64,000 bases of DNA, from NCBI GenBank assembly GCA_011009095.1, contig VTPC01001721.1, positions 173,257 to 237,256 of the forward strand. Reading direction: 5' to 3'. Origin of the DNA: Ignelater luminosus (taxonomy: Eukaryota; Arthropoda; Insecta; Coleoptera; Elateridae). Below, one piece after another: positions 34,251 to 46,429 of the stretch. The notes below the pieces were generated by a model. That model was not told the DNA's origin and did no database searches. It worked only from the letters and a program-made list of their open reading frames with translations. The position numbers and the translations under genes were made by a program. How positions within the stretch are numbered: the first letter of the stretch is position 1; every line of letters begins with the position of its first letter.

Positions 34251-37200
34251 CAAAAGTGTCTAGTGTATGATACGGAAACTTCTTTTCAAATACAATTTTA
34301 ACAAATAATATTTATAACAATGCCACTTATATTGTTAATCATAACATTAACATCAGGGAAGTTTCGTATCATACATTAGTACAATCTTTCAAAGAGACTG
34401 ACATCATTAAATCGAAAATTACATTGTTTTTAATGTAGATGAAAATAATAAATAATACATTTAATTATGTAAAATGTTATATATACATTGTTCTTCCACG
34501 AAAAGAAGGAATGCGATTTTTTATTACTTATTAAATAATGATGTACATACAGACTTAAGGCAGTTGAAAAGTAATATTAAATGAAATAACAATAAACCGA
34601 CAGTTCTCATAATTTAAGCCGCATGATAAGTGCTAAAAATTATAACTCACTGCCATTATGAAACTTTTTCATGCCATTTTATAATTATTGTGTGTAACTG
34701 AAATTGTTAATTTTTAATAAGACCATAGGGCTTAATTTCTGTCTTTTAAGCTACATTAAGAATTTTATTTTTCGAATTTTGATTTTTGTATTTATTATGG
34801 TTCTCGACAATTGAAGTGGAATTATAAAAGAGCATTTTCCAGCTTCTCCAAATCTTCGTATAATGTCAATATAAAAATTTATTCTTGTCATTCTCCAAAT
34901 ATCTGAAATGTTCCAATTCAGTTGTTGAGCAACATCGTATATTATATACATGTATCTTAAAAAAAATACATTTAAGTCGCTCCTATGTACATATAATAAA
35001 ATGTACCTATGTATATGTAATAAAAATAATCATGCAACACATTACTTAATAATAAAAGAAAATTGTCATTTGCTAAAACATACAATGACATAATTCAAGA
35101 TTATCATGCAAATTTTAAAGATCTGCAGCAAAATTATAAAATAAACACTAAATACTGCTACATCTTGTAAAATACATGCAAAATATTGTTGATAACATGA
35201 TTAACTACTATCTATATTATTAAAAAACATGATACACTAGAAAAACCATTTATTGTCTTAATTATAATTTATATTGAACCGCCTAATGCTCTCTATGAGT
35301 TATAATTTTTTTCTGGCCTTATAAATACATTTTTACTTCTATCATGTATATAACAATAATGAGAACTGGTTACCTAAAATATTGTCGTTTTCCTTCTTAG
35401 ATTACACAAACTCATCTTTACATTAAAACATGAAAATAATTTAATGCTGTTAAAATTGTGAATATCCTCTTTATCACTACTATTTTAAGTTTCATCCTTC
35501 AAACGTAGTTACCACTTTTTTTATTCATGTAGGTATGTAGTATCATTTTTATTATTAATTCTACTCTTCTTAATAGTAAATTTGTACAAACTAACTATAT
35601 TTATATTCTTCATATTGAAAATTTCTAAAATCTTGACCAAATAATAAAATATGAATATTCTTGTAGCAAACAGATACTTTAAAATTTTTCATGCATTGTG
35701 TTTACCATTAATACATTGTATATTACGTTATTTATGCTATTGAAATCAGAAACAGTTAAAAAATCAATTTAAAAGGTTAATCACCAATTTAGCTAAACAC
35801 AACAAAGTGGTGATTAACTTTTTAAATGTGTTTCTCTACTTTTTTTTGATGATTTATATTAAAAAAGAAAACATGCTAGTGTTATTTAACCAAATATTAC
35901 TTGTTCTTACAAGTTGTACTATTATAAAATGACACATTCACTTACATATGTATTTAAAATAAAACGTACCTATCTGGAACATATATTTACAAAAGCCTCA
36001 CAATTATATTTTATAATCACTCATGAAAACTGTTTTTGATTTCTTACCATCCTGTTGAATCTTCACTATTACTTCATTTTTGTAACATACACGTATACAG
36101 TGAGTTTCAATCTGAAATTCAGAAATACTATTGTTTGCATTATTTAATATAGATAAATTAAGTTTCGGAAAATCTGTAATTTATTACGTCCGAAGACTAA
36201 AGTTAGAAAAGAAAAATTGGTTTTTCCTTTTTAATAAAGACTGAAACTAACTGAATATGTATATAATGTGGTTGTGCGCATAACTTGCTCTTGGTTGATA
36301 TGTACAATATTATATAAATTCCAAGACTTGTAAGAAAATACTTTTAAGGCACATTAGTAGATGATAAGGAAAGAAATTGTTTGTTGTGTTTTTATTAAGT
36401 TTTGAATAACCCTTTGTAGCTGAAGAATTTTGTGTAACATAAGGTTTTCGTAAATTACACCATTTTGTAGGTAGTTTTAACTAAAAAAGAGAATGAAAAA
36501 GTTGTGCACGTTGTTAAATTAATACAGCTGATTTTATTATTTTCGTTTGTAATTCTTCAGGGTGCCCTCTACTAATTTACCATATCTTTTTCATTTTATT
36601 AATTTTAAGGAGCAGAAAGCTATGCTCTTGATTTCTTTTTTGTTTTTCTCTCCTTTTGTATGTTTAGTATCATACAAAAATAAAGTAGCTTTAACAAAGA
36701 TGGAAATTTTAATTTATGCGGGTAGCCATTAAATGTTTGTATCCGATATGTTTTGTTTACTCCATTTCTAATCATAATACATAAGGAATTTAGAAAAAGA
36801 AAGCGGAAAAAGAACCTTCACTTTCAAAATACAGTACCTACAGGTTCTTAAGAGCAACAAGATTGCTGAGCGTCTTCCATGCTACAATTCAACATTTTAA
36901 TACATTTCTATTATTAAAAAGCCCCCAACAGTGTTGCTCAAACTCCCATAAGAAATACATTGTCTATCTTTCCTATTCTGTATTCTCAAAGTGAAATGCA
37001 TAGTAGTAGTCTTGATAAAATTCAAAAAGCCTTATGAATCAATAATGAGAATTCTTACTGGTCAATTTATTTTTTATTACTGTCTTTGGTGATTAAATCT
37101 CTGTACTACGAGTCTCATTTGAAGAGAGGCCTTTAAGCCAGTTTAACAAAGGAATGTTAGTTAGATTATGCAAATTGCATTATTATTAAATATAGAATTT

Positions 37201-38053
37201 AGTGAACGCTTAAGCTAGAATTCTAGGTCTATTCTTAACAAGAACCAGGACTGCGATACTCAAAGCCACAAAAGGTAGGTATAAGTTAATGTATGACGCT
37301 ATCACATACTCGGCCTTAATGAAATAAAAACTATTTGAAATGCAGGCTAATATTTTCTCTTTACCATACCACTGCAAACCAGTTTTACCAAGATTTCTTC
37401 GTTAAAGAAAATAGAAAGTAATTTAAAAAAAGATAGTCGTCAATTTAAACAGCACGAGTGCAAAACAGAATTCCGCAAGGCGTCATATCCACTGACGTCA
37501 CACCGATCAAACCTAGCGTTTGATGGCTTTTTTTTTATAATATCAATACTTTTATTTATAATTCTTATTGCAATTACTTTCAAATGTAATTGTAACTTTA
37601 ATTCCAGTAATCTACATTCTACACATACGAAATAATTCAAAAACTATCAACATTGATGTCATATCCTGTAATCACTGTAATTCTACATTGTTGCAACAAC
37701 TCCACCTTCGAAAACTGACAACTGTGCATTCGTACAGATTTGACAAACACAACAAAAAAAAAGTATCTCAGCTGATTACGGCCATTATTATTATTGTCAA
37801 GTTTTATTAACCTGATTTTTATTTATTAATTCTTCAATATTGTTATTGTGTAGACGCTATTTAGTGATTTTTATCAAATTTCTTTGTTGTGAAAATTATT
37901 GCGTTTATTAAATATTATAATGTGATTTACTATCAGCCTTGTATTAGATAAACTAAATAATTTTTAGTATTTTAATGAAAGTTGCAACTTCATAATACAG
38001 TGCTTCTTAATGTGTGGTATCCAGTGATTTGCTTTATGTGAAACGTAATTAAA
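34251..38053. other. Intergenic region between the transporter and MAEA
   Basis: The transporter 3' UTR occupies the first 200 bases or so. The remainder is AT-rich with no recognised coding sequence. The MAEA promoter and 5' UTR should lie in the last few hundred bases; no clear TATA box is seen. Confidence 0.4.
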
Positions 38054-41000
38054 ATGGCAGACGTAAAAGCATTGGAGCATCCTACTCTCAAAGTAAGAAT
38101 TCAATAGAAATCCTGAAAACAAAAATAAATTGCTCCCACTTCATTGTTTCTAGGTGCCATATGAAATTCTAAATAAAAAGTTTCGTACAGCCCAGAAAAC
38201 TTTAGATAGGGAAGTATCACATGTGCAACAAGCTGCTATCGAGATTGAAAGAAACATTTCTGGAGAAAATGCTAAAACACAGAATATTACAAAATTCTTA
38301 GGTGGAATGGTTGAGAAATTGCAAGTTTTAAAACGTAAAGCAGAAGAAAGTATTACTGAAGAACTGCAAGCCACAAATGTTTGCAAACGTCGTTTGGAAC
38401 ATTTAAAAGAACATTCTACGCTTACTTCATCTGGAGCAGTTTCTCAAGGAGCTCTGAATCAATGGAGACGCAAAAGATTAGATCGAATGGTAGTAGAATA
38501 TTTCTTACGAAATGGCTACTACAATTCTGCTATTACCTTGGCTGAAAAATCAACTATTAAGGATTTAACAAATATTGGTAAGGAAAACATTTTTTTTTCA
38601 TGTGTGCTACTTCAAATTATTATTACAGATATATTTTTGACTTCTCGTGAGGTAGAAAAGTCATTAGCAAATCATGAAACATCAAAGTGTTTAGCTTGGT
38701 GTTATGACAATCGATCGAAATTACGAAAATTAAAATCCAACATGGAGTTTAATTTACGAATTCAAGAATTTGTCGAACTGATCCGTTCTGATCGCCGAAT
38801 AGATGCTATTAAACATGCACGTAAGCATTTTCCTAGTTTTGAAGAGGAACATTTAAGCACAATTCAAAAGGTTATGGCCTTATTGGCGTTTCCTGTCACT
38901 ACAGGTAAAAAGATTTAATTTATCTTTTTTTAATTCTAAGTTTATTCAAATTGTCAGAATTGACATAATAACCTCAATTTTTGACAAGTCTTGTGTCACA
39001 AAAGAGAGGTTAGGTTGATGTCTTTCTGTCACAAATAAGATTTTCAGTGTGTATTATTTAATTTTTATAATATAATATGATACAAAGGAAATTTATAAGA
39101 AATTAGCTATTTTAAATAATTTATTATTGATTGTGATTATAATATTAAATATAACAACCATGTAGAACTTTTCCTTTTGTAAACATTACATGACGGAATA
39201 TAATTCTTATTGGTTTCTAAGCAAGCAGTAGGAGGAGCCAAGGGACTTACAAGGTTTTTTTCAAGAATAATATTAAGAATTTATTAAAGCCATTTTTGCA
39301 TTCGTAGCAAGGTCTGTAAATAATATTAGCATGCTGTGAATGTTAGGTCATCTTATTAGCAATCATTTGTGAGACTAAAAATTAGGGTTAGATTAATGTA
39401 AGCAATGTTATTTTCATTATTTTATAACAATTTATGTTAGACATCAAGAAATTTCTTAGAATCGATTGTTGTGTTGTTGTGCTGGTAGTTTTGAATGTGA
39501 TTTTGAACATGTTTTAATGGGGGAAACGTGTAGGAGGACCTACCTTTTACAGCTTACTATTCATAGATGATTTCAATCTGATTTTGTTGTTGATGGATTC
39601 TTGAATTGCCGAAACTTTTAAATATCTAATCAAAACCCTTAACCTCAAATTATGAACACTGACAGAACTCTAGTTTTTAGGTTATGTTTTATAACATGCA
39701 CATCTGAACTAGAGTGCCTTCATATTGTTTTATTATTATGTCATATTTCTAATGGGTCGAGTGTGGACACACTTGTCAATGTCATCTTTTGAAAGGTAGT
39801 TGTATGTTCGTCAACTAACCTCAAATTTCGATATCAGCATCATTATTTTAGCATTGGGCGTTCCCCACAAAGTATGGCTTTTGGACAATTTTCTTGTCAA
39901 TTCTTGTTTGCTTATTAAAGTAGTTTTAACCTTCAAAAATTTTATTTATATTGGAAGTACACTGTACTGTTAATTTTGAAATGATCTGGTCTCAGGTGTT
40001 TTGGGCTTCTGTTTCTAGAATAAAAAGAAATCGATAGGCTTGTTCCAACATAAATTTTTTTTGGACAAAATTTCAACTAGGAGTAAACTTGACGCGACCC
40101 GAAAAAATCCCGGTAAACAGCCCGAAACTCCTGAATGACCCGACAGGGCCGGGAGGTCCAAACGGCCCAAGACCCCTGAATGACTCAAGAGGCCCAAACC
40201 ACCCGACAGGGCTGGGAGGTTTGAACAGTCCGAGACCCCTGAATGGCTCAAGAGTCCCAACAACCTGATAGGGCTAGGAAGCTGGACAGGTCAAAGAATC
40301 CTGAACAACTCAAGAGGTCCAAACAAGAAATCTGGGCCATGTCCACACTCTACCCACTAGAAAAATGACAAAATAAAACAATATCAAGGCACTCTAGTCT
40401 GGACTACTTTTTATTGGTTGCACATGTTGTTAGCTGTTATGCTCAACGAACTATTTTATTTTAGAAATTCCATCATATAAAGTGTTATTCGATGAGAATA
40501 GATGGGACACATTAATTGAAGAATTTAGACATGAAAACTATCGATTATTCCAACTTGCCAGTCAGTCTGTTTTTACAGTGGCTTTACAAGCTGGACTTTC
40601 TGCGCTTAAAACACCATATCCTTTAATGCAATTTCACTATTTAATTTTTTTAGATCAATTTCTACTGTCATGATTAAATTTTAATATTCTCTATTTTGTC
40701 CATCTTGTTTTTGCTGTGACTTTAATTTAATTGCGATAGTAGAAATTGACCCTTTTTATCTAAAACAATGTTCTCCTTAACATCCATTTTACTCAGTGTT
40801 ATTCAGAAAACAGTGAAAACAGAAATCCAAGCTGCCCAGTTTGTCAGGAATATTTGAATCAATTAGCAGAACATTTACCATTTGCCCACTGTTCTCAATC
40901 ACGTTTGTATTGCCATATAAGTGGATTGCCATTGAATGAAAATAATCAACCGATGATGTTACCGAATGGTTATGTTTATGGTGAACAAGTATGTAACTTG

Positions 41001-41148
41001 TTTTTTAATAATGTGGTATGATAATATGAATCGTTTTATATTTTAGGCTTTAGAACAAATGGCTAAAGAAAACGAAGGCCAGATCATTTGCCCAAAAACG
41101 AAAGAAATATTTCCGTTTAAAAAGCTTGATAAAGTTTTTGTTATGTAA
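38054..41148 (+). CDS. Maea: E3 ubiquitin-protein ligase MAEA (GID/CTLH complex RING subunit, Gid9 homologue)
   Basis: Core RING-type subunit that pairs with RMND5/Gid2 in the CTLH E3 ligase. Exons: 38054-38092, 38154-38577, 38629-38904, 40465-40615, 40793-40988, 41047-41148, giving 395 residues, almost the same as the human protein (396). Features include a coiled-coil N terminus, a LisH at about 119-152 ([19 protein letters not shown]) and a CTLH at about 158-215 ([19 protein letters not shown]). The CRA region includes [17 protein letters not shown] and ARKHF. The C-terminal degenerate RING has [21 protein letters not shown] and CPKTKEIF near the end. Intron 2 (38578-38628) stays open in frame by chance. 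Intron 4 (40616-40792) is a U12-type AT-AC intron. A poly(A) signal AATAAA is at 41599-41604. Confidence 0.95.
40085..40335. repeat. GC-rich tandem repeat in MAEA intron 3
   Basis: About four degraded units of roughly 45-63 bp are anchored on (C)CCTGAATGACTCAAGAGG-like text at about 40129, 40174, 40237 and 40299. Each is followed by GACAGGGCTGGGAGGTTTG-like text. The reverse complement resembles the TCGGG-rich part of 11640-11940. Confidence 0.7.
40616..40792 (+). other. U12-type AT-AC intron in MAEA
   Basis: The intron begins ATATCCTTTA, an exact minor-spliceosome donor, and ends in AC after CATCCATTTT. TCCTTAAC, the U12 branch-site consensus, lies at 40774-40781 with its branch A about 12 nt before the 3' end. 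Removing it (phase 2) restores codons for K-T-P-Q-C-Y, as in the human protein. No GT donor exists nearby. Confidence 0.93.
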
Positions 41149-43290
41149 GCATTACTTTAGATTTTGTTATTTTGCATTAAATGAATTTATTAAGATTTTA
41201 TGTTATAAAAATTTATAGTTAGTATTTATCAAAATTAAATATTTGTTAGTATTGCCATAATGGAAAAACACTGCAATTTAAAAATGACAGTGTAGAGCAT
41301 CTACAGAATGTAACTGTGTAAATGTTTCTTTCTCGTTTCAATGTACCAGAAAATACTGCATGTATATGTAATATTTCAAGTTGAAAATAGAATTTAAGTT
41401 TACATTACTATGCCTATAAACTTATAAATATGGGAAAAACTATGTTATGTGGATTCTAATTATCAAATGACAGAATGAGAAATATTTCACACATGATATA
41501 GTAGAAAACAGAAACATTTGCATTGACGCAGACAATAATCTATGCTTTTATTTTTCCTCATGTAATCCATATAATGAAGTTTTTTCTTGTATCGTGAAAT
41601 AAAATTAGCCAACATGACAAAATAGATTATATTTAATTTTTACAATACATTTTTTTAAGAACATCCCATTTCTTAAGAATACCAAACTTATTATATATTC
41701 TCGTTATAATAGTATAATACCTTTCTTATTTTCGTAAGTATGTAACTGATAATTTTCTGTTTGAATTGTATTGCTTTCTTCAAGTATTGTTGCTACATTA
41801 AAAATCTCAGTTTCCATAGTATTGGTTTTTATTCTACGTTTATTGTAAAGTGTAGTATATGAAAAATAAAAGTTCAGTTGGACCAAAAATCACTTTTCGA
41901 GGTGCTAAATCACAATTAAGGAAACCAATTTCTAACCTTTCCTAAGTTGTGGGACACAGCCACTCTTGATTATAAAAGGATTTCGTGCAACACCAAAATT
42001 AAAACATACACAGGCAGAAAAAGTATTTTTCATATAAATATATGTATAGTATACTGTACAATTGGTAAACACAATGTTAAGGTATGTGCTTGCTCATTTA
42101 CATTTAATTTATCATTAATAAATGTTAGATTTACTCATTGGACTGTCCAGCAAGGAACTGCTTTGATGGTTAAACAAGCTACATAACCACACAATCTGTT
42201 ACTTGAGCTCGTTAGTTTGTTTTACATTATTTTTTGCACAACCGCCTATAAAGTTGGCACTTTACAACTAGTTGTCAATGTCAAAAGTTGACAATTATAA
42301 AGATTTGCAATTAATTTCATGTATTGCCGTTATAATGGTCGTATCAATGTCGTAATGAAATCATTATACATTCCTATGATCTTGGCCAACTTCATTTTTT
42401 AATCTACCGTCAATGGTTTTTCTTTATTTTTTTTTAAATACGGTCTTGCAAAAAATATTGTATGTATACAACTCGAATTTAAAGTGTTTTTTGAATTCTT
42501 AAGGTTTATGGCACTTGCTGTCGCTCGTTCCATAAACCTCTTACTCATTCAAAAAACTTCACTTTACACTCGTGTTATATAAATAACTATATAGATTATA
42601 TTATCAGACTGTCGCAGATATTTTTGTTGCATTTTATATGGTTTGTATGGTAAAAACCAATATAAAGATATTTGATGATGAAAACGCCACGTGCATGAAC
42701 CCTATTGATGCATGCACCAATTTGAAGTTATGCTGCAATTTTATTCCACAATGATTTATATTGAAAAACCAAATAAATTAAGTTACCATTGCTTAGTATA
42801 TTGATCAGTCCATTTTATCAATAAAGATACTACAACAAAATAAAGATTTATGAGGATATGCAACACACTCTAAACACTCCCCCATTTTCTTTGAACCTAC
42901 TAATACCAGACACGAGGTGCAAGAACACACTGACCAACCCAACCCCGTCATTGGTCCACACAAAAACCAATAAGGATTTCTACTCCTTGTGTACCTTGAC
43001 TCAAGAGGAAAAAATCGATACCCACACGAATATAAAAACGTGGAACGGCAAAAGTTCACTCTTTTGCACCTTCCAGCAACTCTTACTCTGTTCTCATAGC
43101 CAATCAAGACCACCTTGACCTCAACTAGATTATGCCTTTTATTTCGTATTGACCTTTTCAACCCCTTGAAATTTAATGATAAAACGGCCCAGCTCTTATT
43201 ATAGCCCCGCAGCTACTATTAGATGACCAGTGCTTCTGCAATTCCGACGCAGCCCACCATCCTGCAACTGAGCTAGCCGACGTCGCCACG
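41149..43290. other. Intergenic region downstream of MAEA
   Basis: The MAEA 3' UTR runs to about 41620. After that, AT-rich DNA with no recognised gene. The frames at 41947-42186 and 42805-43161 have no domain. From about 43140 the GC content rises as the LTR element is approached, and this may include its 5' LTR. Confidence 0.4.
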
Positions 43291-43825
43291 CTGATTATTT
43301 ACAGTTGGCACCCAACGTGGGGCGTAAAAATCCAAGGACTAGGATTCGACTCATGGAACGACAGCAGAACATCACAAGAACACCCCACCACAACAACAGC
43401 AGCTAACATCTGAGAACGAGACCATCGCTTCGCTCCTGCGGCAGCTAGCCCTATTGCAACAACAGCAACCCGCCACCGCCACGACCATTCAATTGCCGAA
43501 GTTTCATGGACTGGGACCATGAAGATTTGGAGAGGTTCCACCAGGTCTGTCTTGAGGCATTAAGGAACGTCCCGGAGGACCAGATCCAGCATCGAATCGC
43601 CGCCCAGTTCTGCGAAGAAGCCGCAACCTGGTGGCATCAACAAGCAGCCGTCCTGAAAACAAGCTTAGGAGACCTGAAAGCCGTTTTCTTGGCAAAATAC
43701 AACAACCCGGTGAGATTGGTGCAACGCTCTCTAGGGCCAACATCAAGCCGCGGAATTCATTTGAAAAAAAAAACAGCTCCTAACCCGCTTCGTCGTGCCA
43801 ACCCTGCAGATGCGAACTTGGTGAC

Positions 43826-44605
43826 TTTATACAAGGTGTCCCGTAAATGCCAATAAACCTTCAGGTAAACATCTTCTTCTATGAACACTTATTTCAAATC
43901 TGCAAAAAGAAAATTTCGCCTCAGCTTAGTTTTCTTGAACAAGTGGTCGGAAGTTACATCTTTAACACTAAATAAACAGAAACCAAAGAATCGAATCCAA
44001 ATGAAGCCATTACCAATTCAACAAATAAATCTCTTGAAACAACAATTACCCTTGATAAAGCACAGAACTGTTAGATTTCTCTTTTTGAAGATGCTGTTAA
44101 AAATTGAATTCTCACCGAAAAATAGATATGACAAACATGCAAGTCTTGGGTGTACTGATAAATCCGATAAAATTAGTTGTCAGCAATTCTTTCAAGTTTT
44201 GACAGTTTTATGGTCCATTATCACTGGAACAAAACTGATAAATTTTTGATTTCGTGCGATACTTTGGTTCCTGTATTCGAATAATTTTGTATTTGCCTGC
44301 AGCAGCGTTGCCAAGTTTAAATTTCTTTTTTTTTGGTTTGTGTGACAAATCTAAGTACGTTGGAACTTAAGCCCGGACATTTTAGGTTTCTGCCTCCCAC
44401 CAGTCTCGCACACGCGGCTAATCCAACGCATGCATTGCTTGTGATTCGGTCCGCGCGGCGGTAAGACCTGCCTACACCGTTGGTGAGAGTTGATTCTTAA
44501 ATTCCGACCTAAAACGTCCTAGCTCAAGCTGGAACATTCGTGTTTTCAAGGAAGAAAGGCTGCTACCTAAAGGTTTATTGGCATTTACGGGACACCTTGT
44601 ATAAA
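43826..44605. mobile_element. Inverted-repeat DNA element nested in the Gypsy-like gag
   Basis: Bounded by perfectly inverted 35-nt ends, 43826-43860 and 44571-44605 (core ACAAGGTGTCCCGTAAATGC). The palindromic TTTATA/TATAAA at the borders could be a TA or TATA target duplication. The interior frame 43881-44249 has no recognised domain, so this is probably non-autonomous. Confidence 0.75.
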
Positions 44606-44649
44606 GCCCTGCTACGTGATAAGATTGCCGTGTATCGCGCGTTCGTGAC

Positions 44650-45049
44650 NNNNNNNNNNNNNNNNNNNNNNNNNNNNNNNNNNNNNNNNNNNNNNNNNNN
44701 NNNNNNNNNNNNNNNNNNNNNNNNNNNNNNNNNNNNNNNNNNNNNNNNNNNNNNNNNNNNNNNNNNNNNNNNNNNNNNNNNNNNNNNNNNNNNNNNNNNN
44801 NNNNNNNNNNNNNNNNNNNNNNNNNNNNNNNNNNNNNNNNNNNNNNNNNNNNNNNNNNNNNNNNNNNNNNNNNNNNNNNNNNNNNNNNNNNNNNNNNNNN
44901 NNNNNNNNNNNNNNNNNNNNNNNNNNNNNNNNNNNNNNNNNNNNNNNNNNNNNNNNNNNNNNNNNNNNNNNNNNNNNNNNNNNNNNNNNNNNNNNNNNNN
45001 NNNNNNNNNNNNNNNNNNNNNNNNNNNNNNNNNNNNNNNNNNNNNNNNN
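44650..45049. other. Assembly gap (400 N)
   Basis: Exactly 400 undetermined bases, a round number suggesting a scaffold gap of arbitrary or estimated size. It lies inside the retrotransposon remnant, so true content and length are unknown. The open frames spanning it (44540-45166 + and 45129-44575 -) are artefacts. Confidence 0.98.
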
Positions 45050-45345
45050 TTTGCGAACTTCCGAGCAGTCTTCAACGACTTTCCAAGGTCTTCCACCACC
45101 CAGACATTAAACACAAGATTCCAGTTCAAGGAAAAAATCCGTCTGGCAGCGCCCGTATCGATATAACGATACGAAGAAGGCCAGCAGATAGAGCAAATGC
45201 TGGCCGCCCGGATAATAGAGCCCTTGACATCTGAGAATGCGTCGCCAATAGTAATGATGGTCAGCAGGAAGGGCGGCTGCGTCGAATACTACCGCCTCAA
45301 CACGCTTACACGAGACAAAGCCTGGGGACCTAAGCAGGGCTGAAA

Positions 45346-46429
45346 TTTAAAATCCCAACCTTTTGCCAGAATAAAAAATAAGTAACTCATTGTTAAGTCT
45401 TCACATAGGGACCAAAACATTTCTAGACTCCGGGACCAAACAGGGCCAGTTCGAGTTTTAAAGTGAAAACGAAAAGAAACAATTGATCTTGCGCAGAAGG
45501 ATTAAAGAAATTCTAGATTGTTTTTGGTACAAAATACTAGATTGTGATGTATTGGTAAAAATAAATAAATAATAGGAAAAAAGATTAAAATTTACTTCAC
45601 TTGCAAAAATTTGACATAGCCAGAAAGTCACCTGACACTGGACAATTTCTCAAAAGTGTACACGTCAGGGAAAAAGCGGACGCCTGGTAACCCTACTAGT
45701 ATACGAATAACTATACAGATAGAGAGAAAGTGTTCACAAATAAAGAAGTGGCCAATTTTCCAAACAGGAATAGCAAGTTGAAAAAGTAATGGACAAATCG
45801 AATGATTTAATTCTTAGTTCTCTAACGGTTGCTATGGGTTATTGCTATTATTATGCCTATAACATCAAGCCCAAACACATATATTCTCTAGATGATCACA
45901 AAAAGAAAGAAATGCAAAATAACAAGAAAGAAGTTGGTATGATAGTCTCTTACTGCCCTGGCAAAGGAGTCAGACATTGACTTTGGGTCTACCCTGCCAT
46001 AAAGAGTGGAGTAATATATTCTCTTTAGAAACCACTTACTTTTATCAATCCAGCCTGGCGATGCCAATGAACAAACTTTCACTAGTGACAGGTTAGAAAA
46101 ATAAGAAATCACTTTTTTCTTACTACACTATGCTTTACTGCAAAACAATTACAAAGCCACTTGGTACAATAAAAACATAAATAATAGATCTTAGAAAATA
46201 CACATAAATAATAAAATTTGCTATATACAACTATATACAAAATACTTAATTAAATACAAAAATATCAGTCACTTGTTTTAACTTATCCACTAAACAAATT
46301 AAAAAAATCCGATCGAGTGAATATGAATTGAAACTTTGTCCATATGCAAATCATATCCGGATGGGAAGCATTAATCTCACTTAAAATAATTAAGTAAAAA
46401 ATAGTACATAAGGAAATTAAATTTAGCTT
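45346..46429. other. Intergenic region and likely XBP1 3' UTR
   Basis: No recognised gene. The part nearest 46429 should be the XBP1 3' untranslated region on the minus strand. Small frames at 45789-45980 and 46112-45888 lack domains. Confidence 0.4.

Larger units (their letters stand above)
43291..45345 (+). mobile_element. Gypsy-like LTR retrotransposon remnant (PBS, gag, pol start)
   Basis: TGGCACCCAACGTGGGGC at 43306-43323 looks like a tRNA primer-binding site. It is followed by a glutamine-rich leader and a gag-type frame (43506-43740) with FHQVCLEALRNVPEDQIQ and ATWWHQQAAV, typical of retrotransposon capsid. Beyond a nested element and an assembly gap, about 45150-45345 encodes the N-terminal edge of a Gypsy reverse transcriptase (EQMLAARIIEPLTSENASPI, then VSRKGGCVEYYRLNTLT). 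The frame is broken, the rest of pol is absent and no clean LTR pair was found. Confidence 0.7.

Noticed and set aside
38154-38918. Uninterrupted 254-codon frame in MAEA
   Set aside because: It runs through a real 51-nt intron (38578-38628) that has GT-AG borders and no protein counterpart in MAEA.
44540-45166. Long frames on both strands across the N run
   Set aside because: They exist only because the 400 undetermined bases contain no stop codons.
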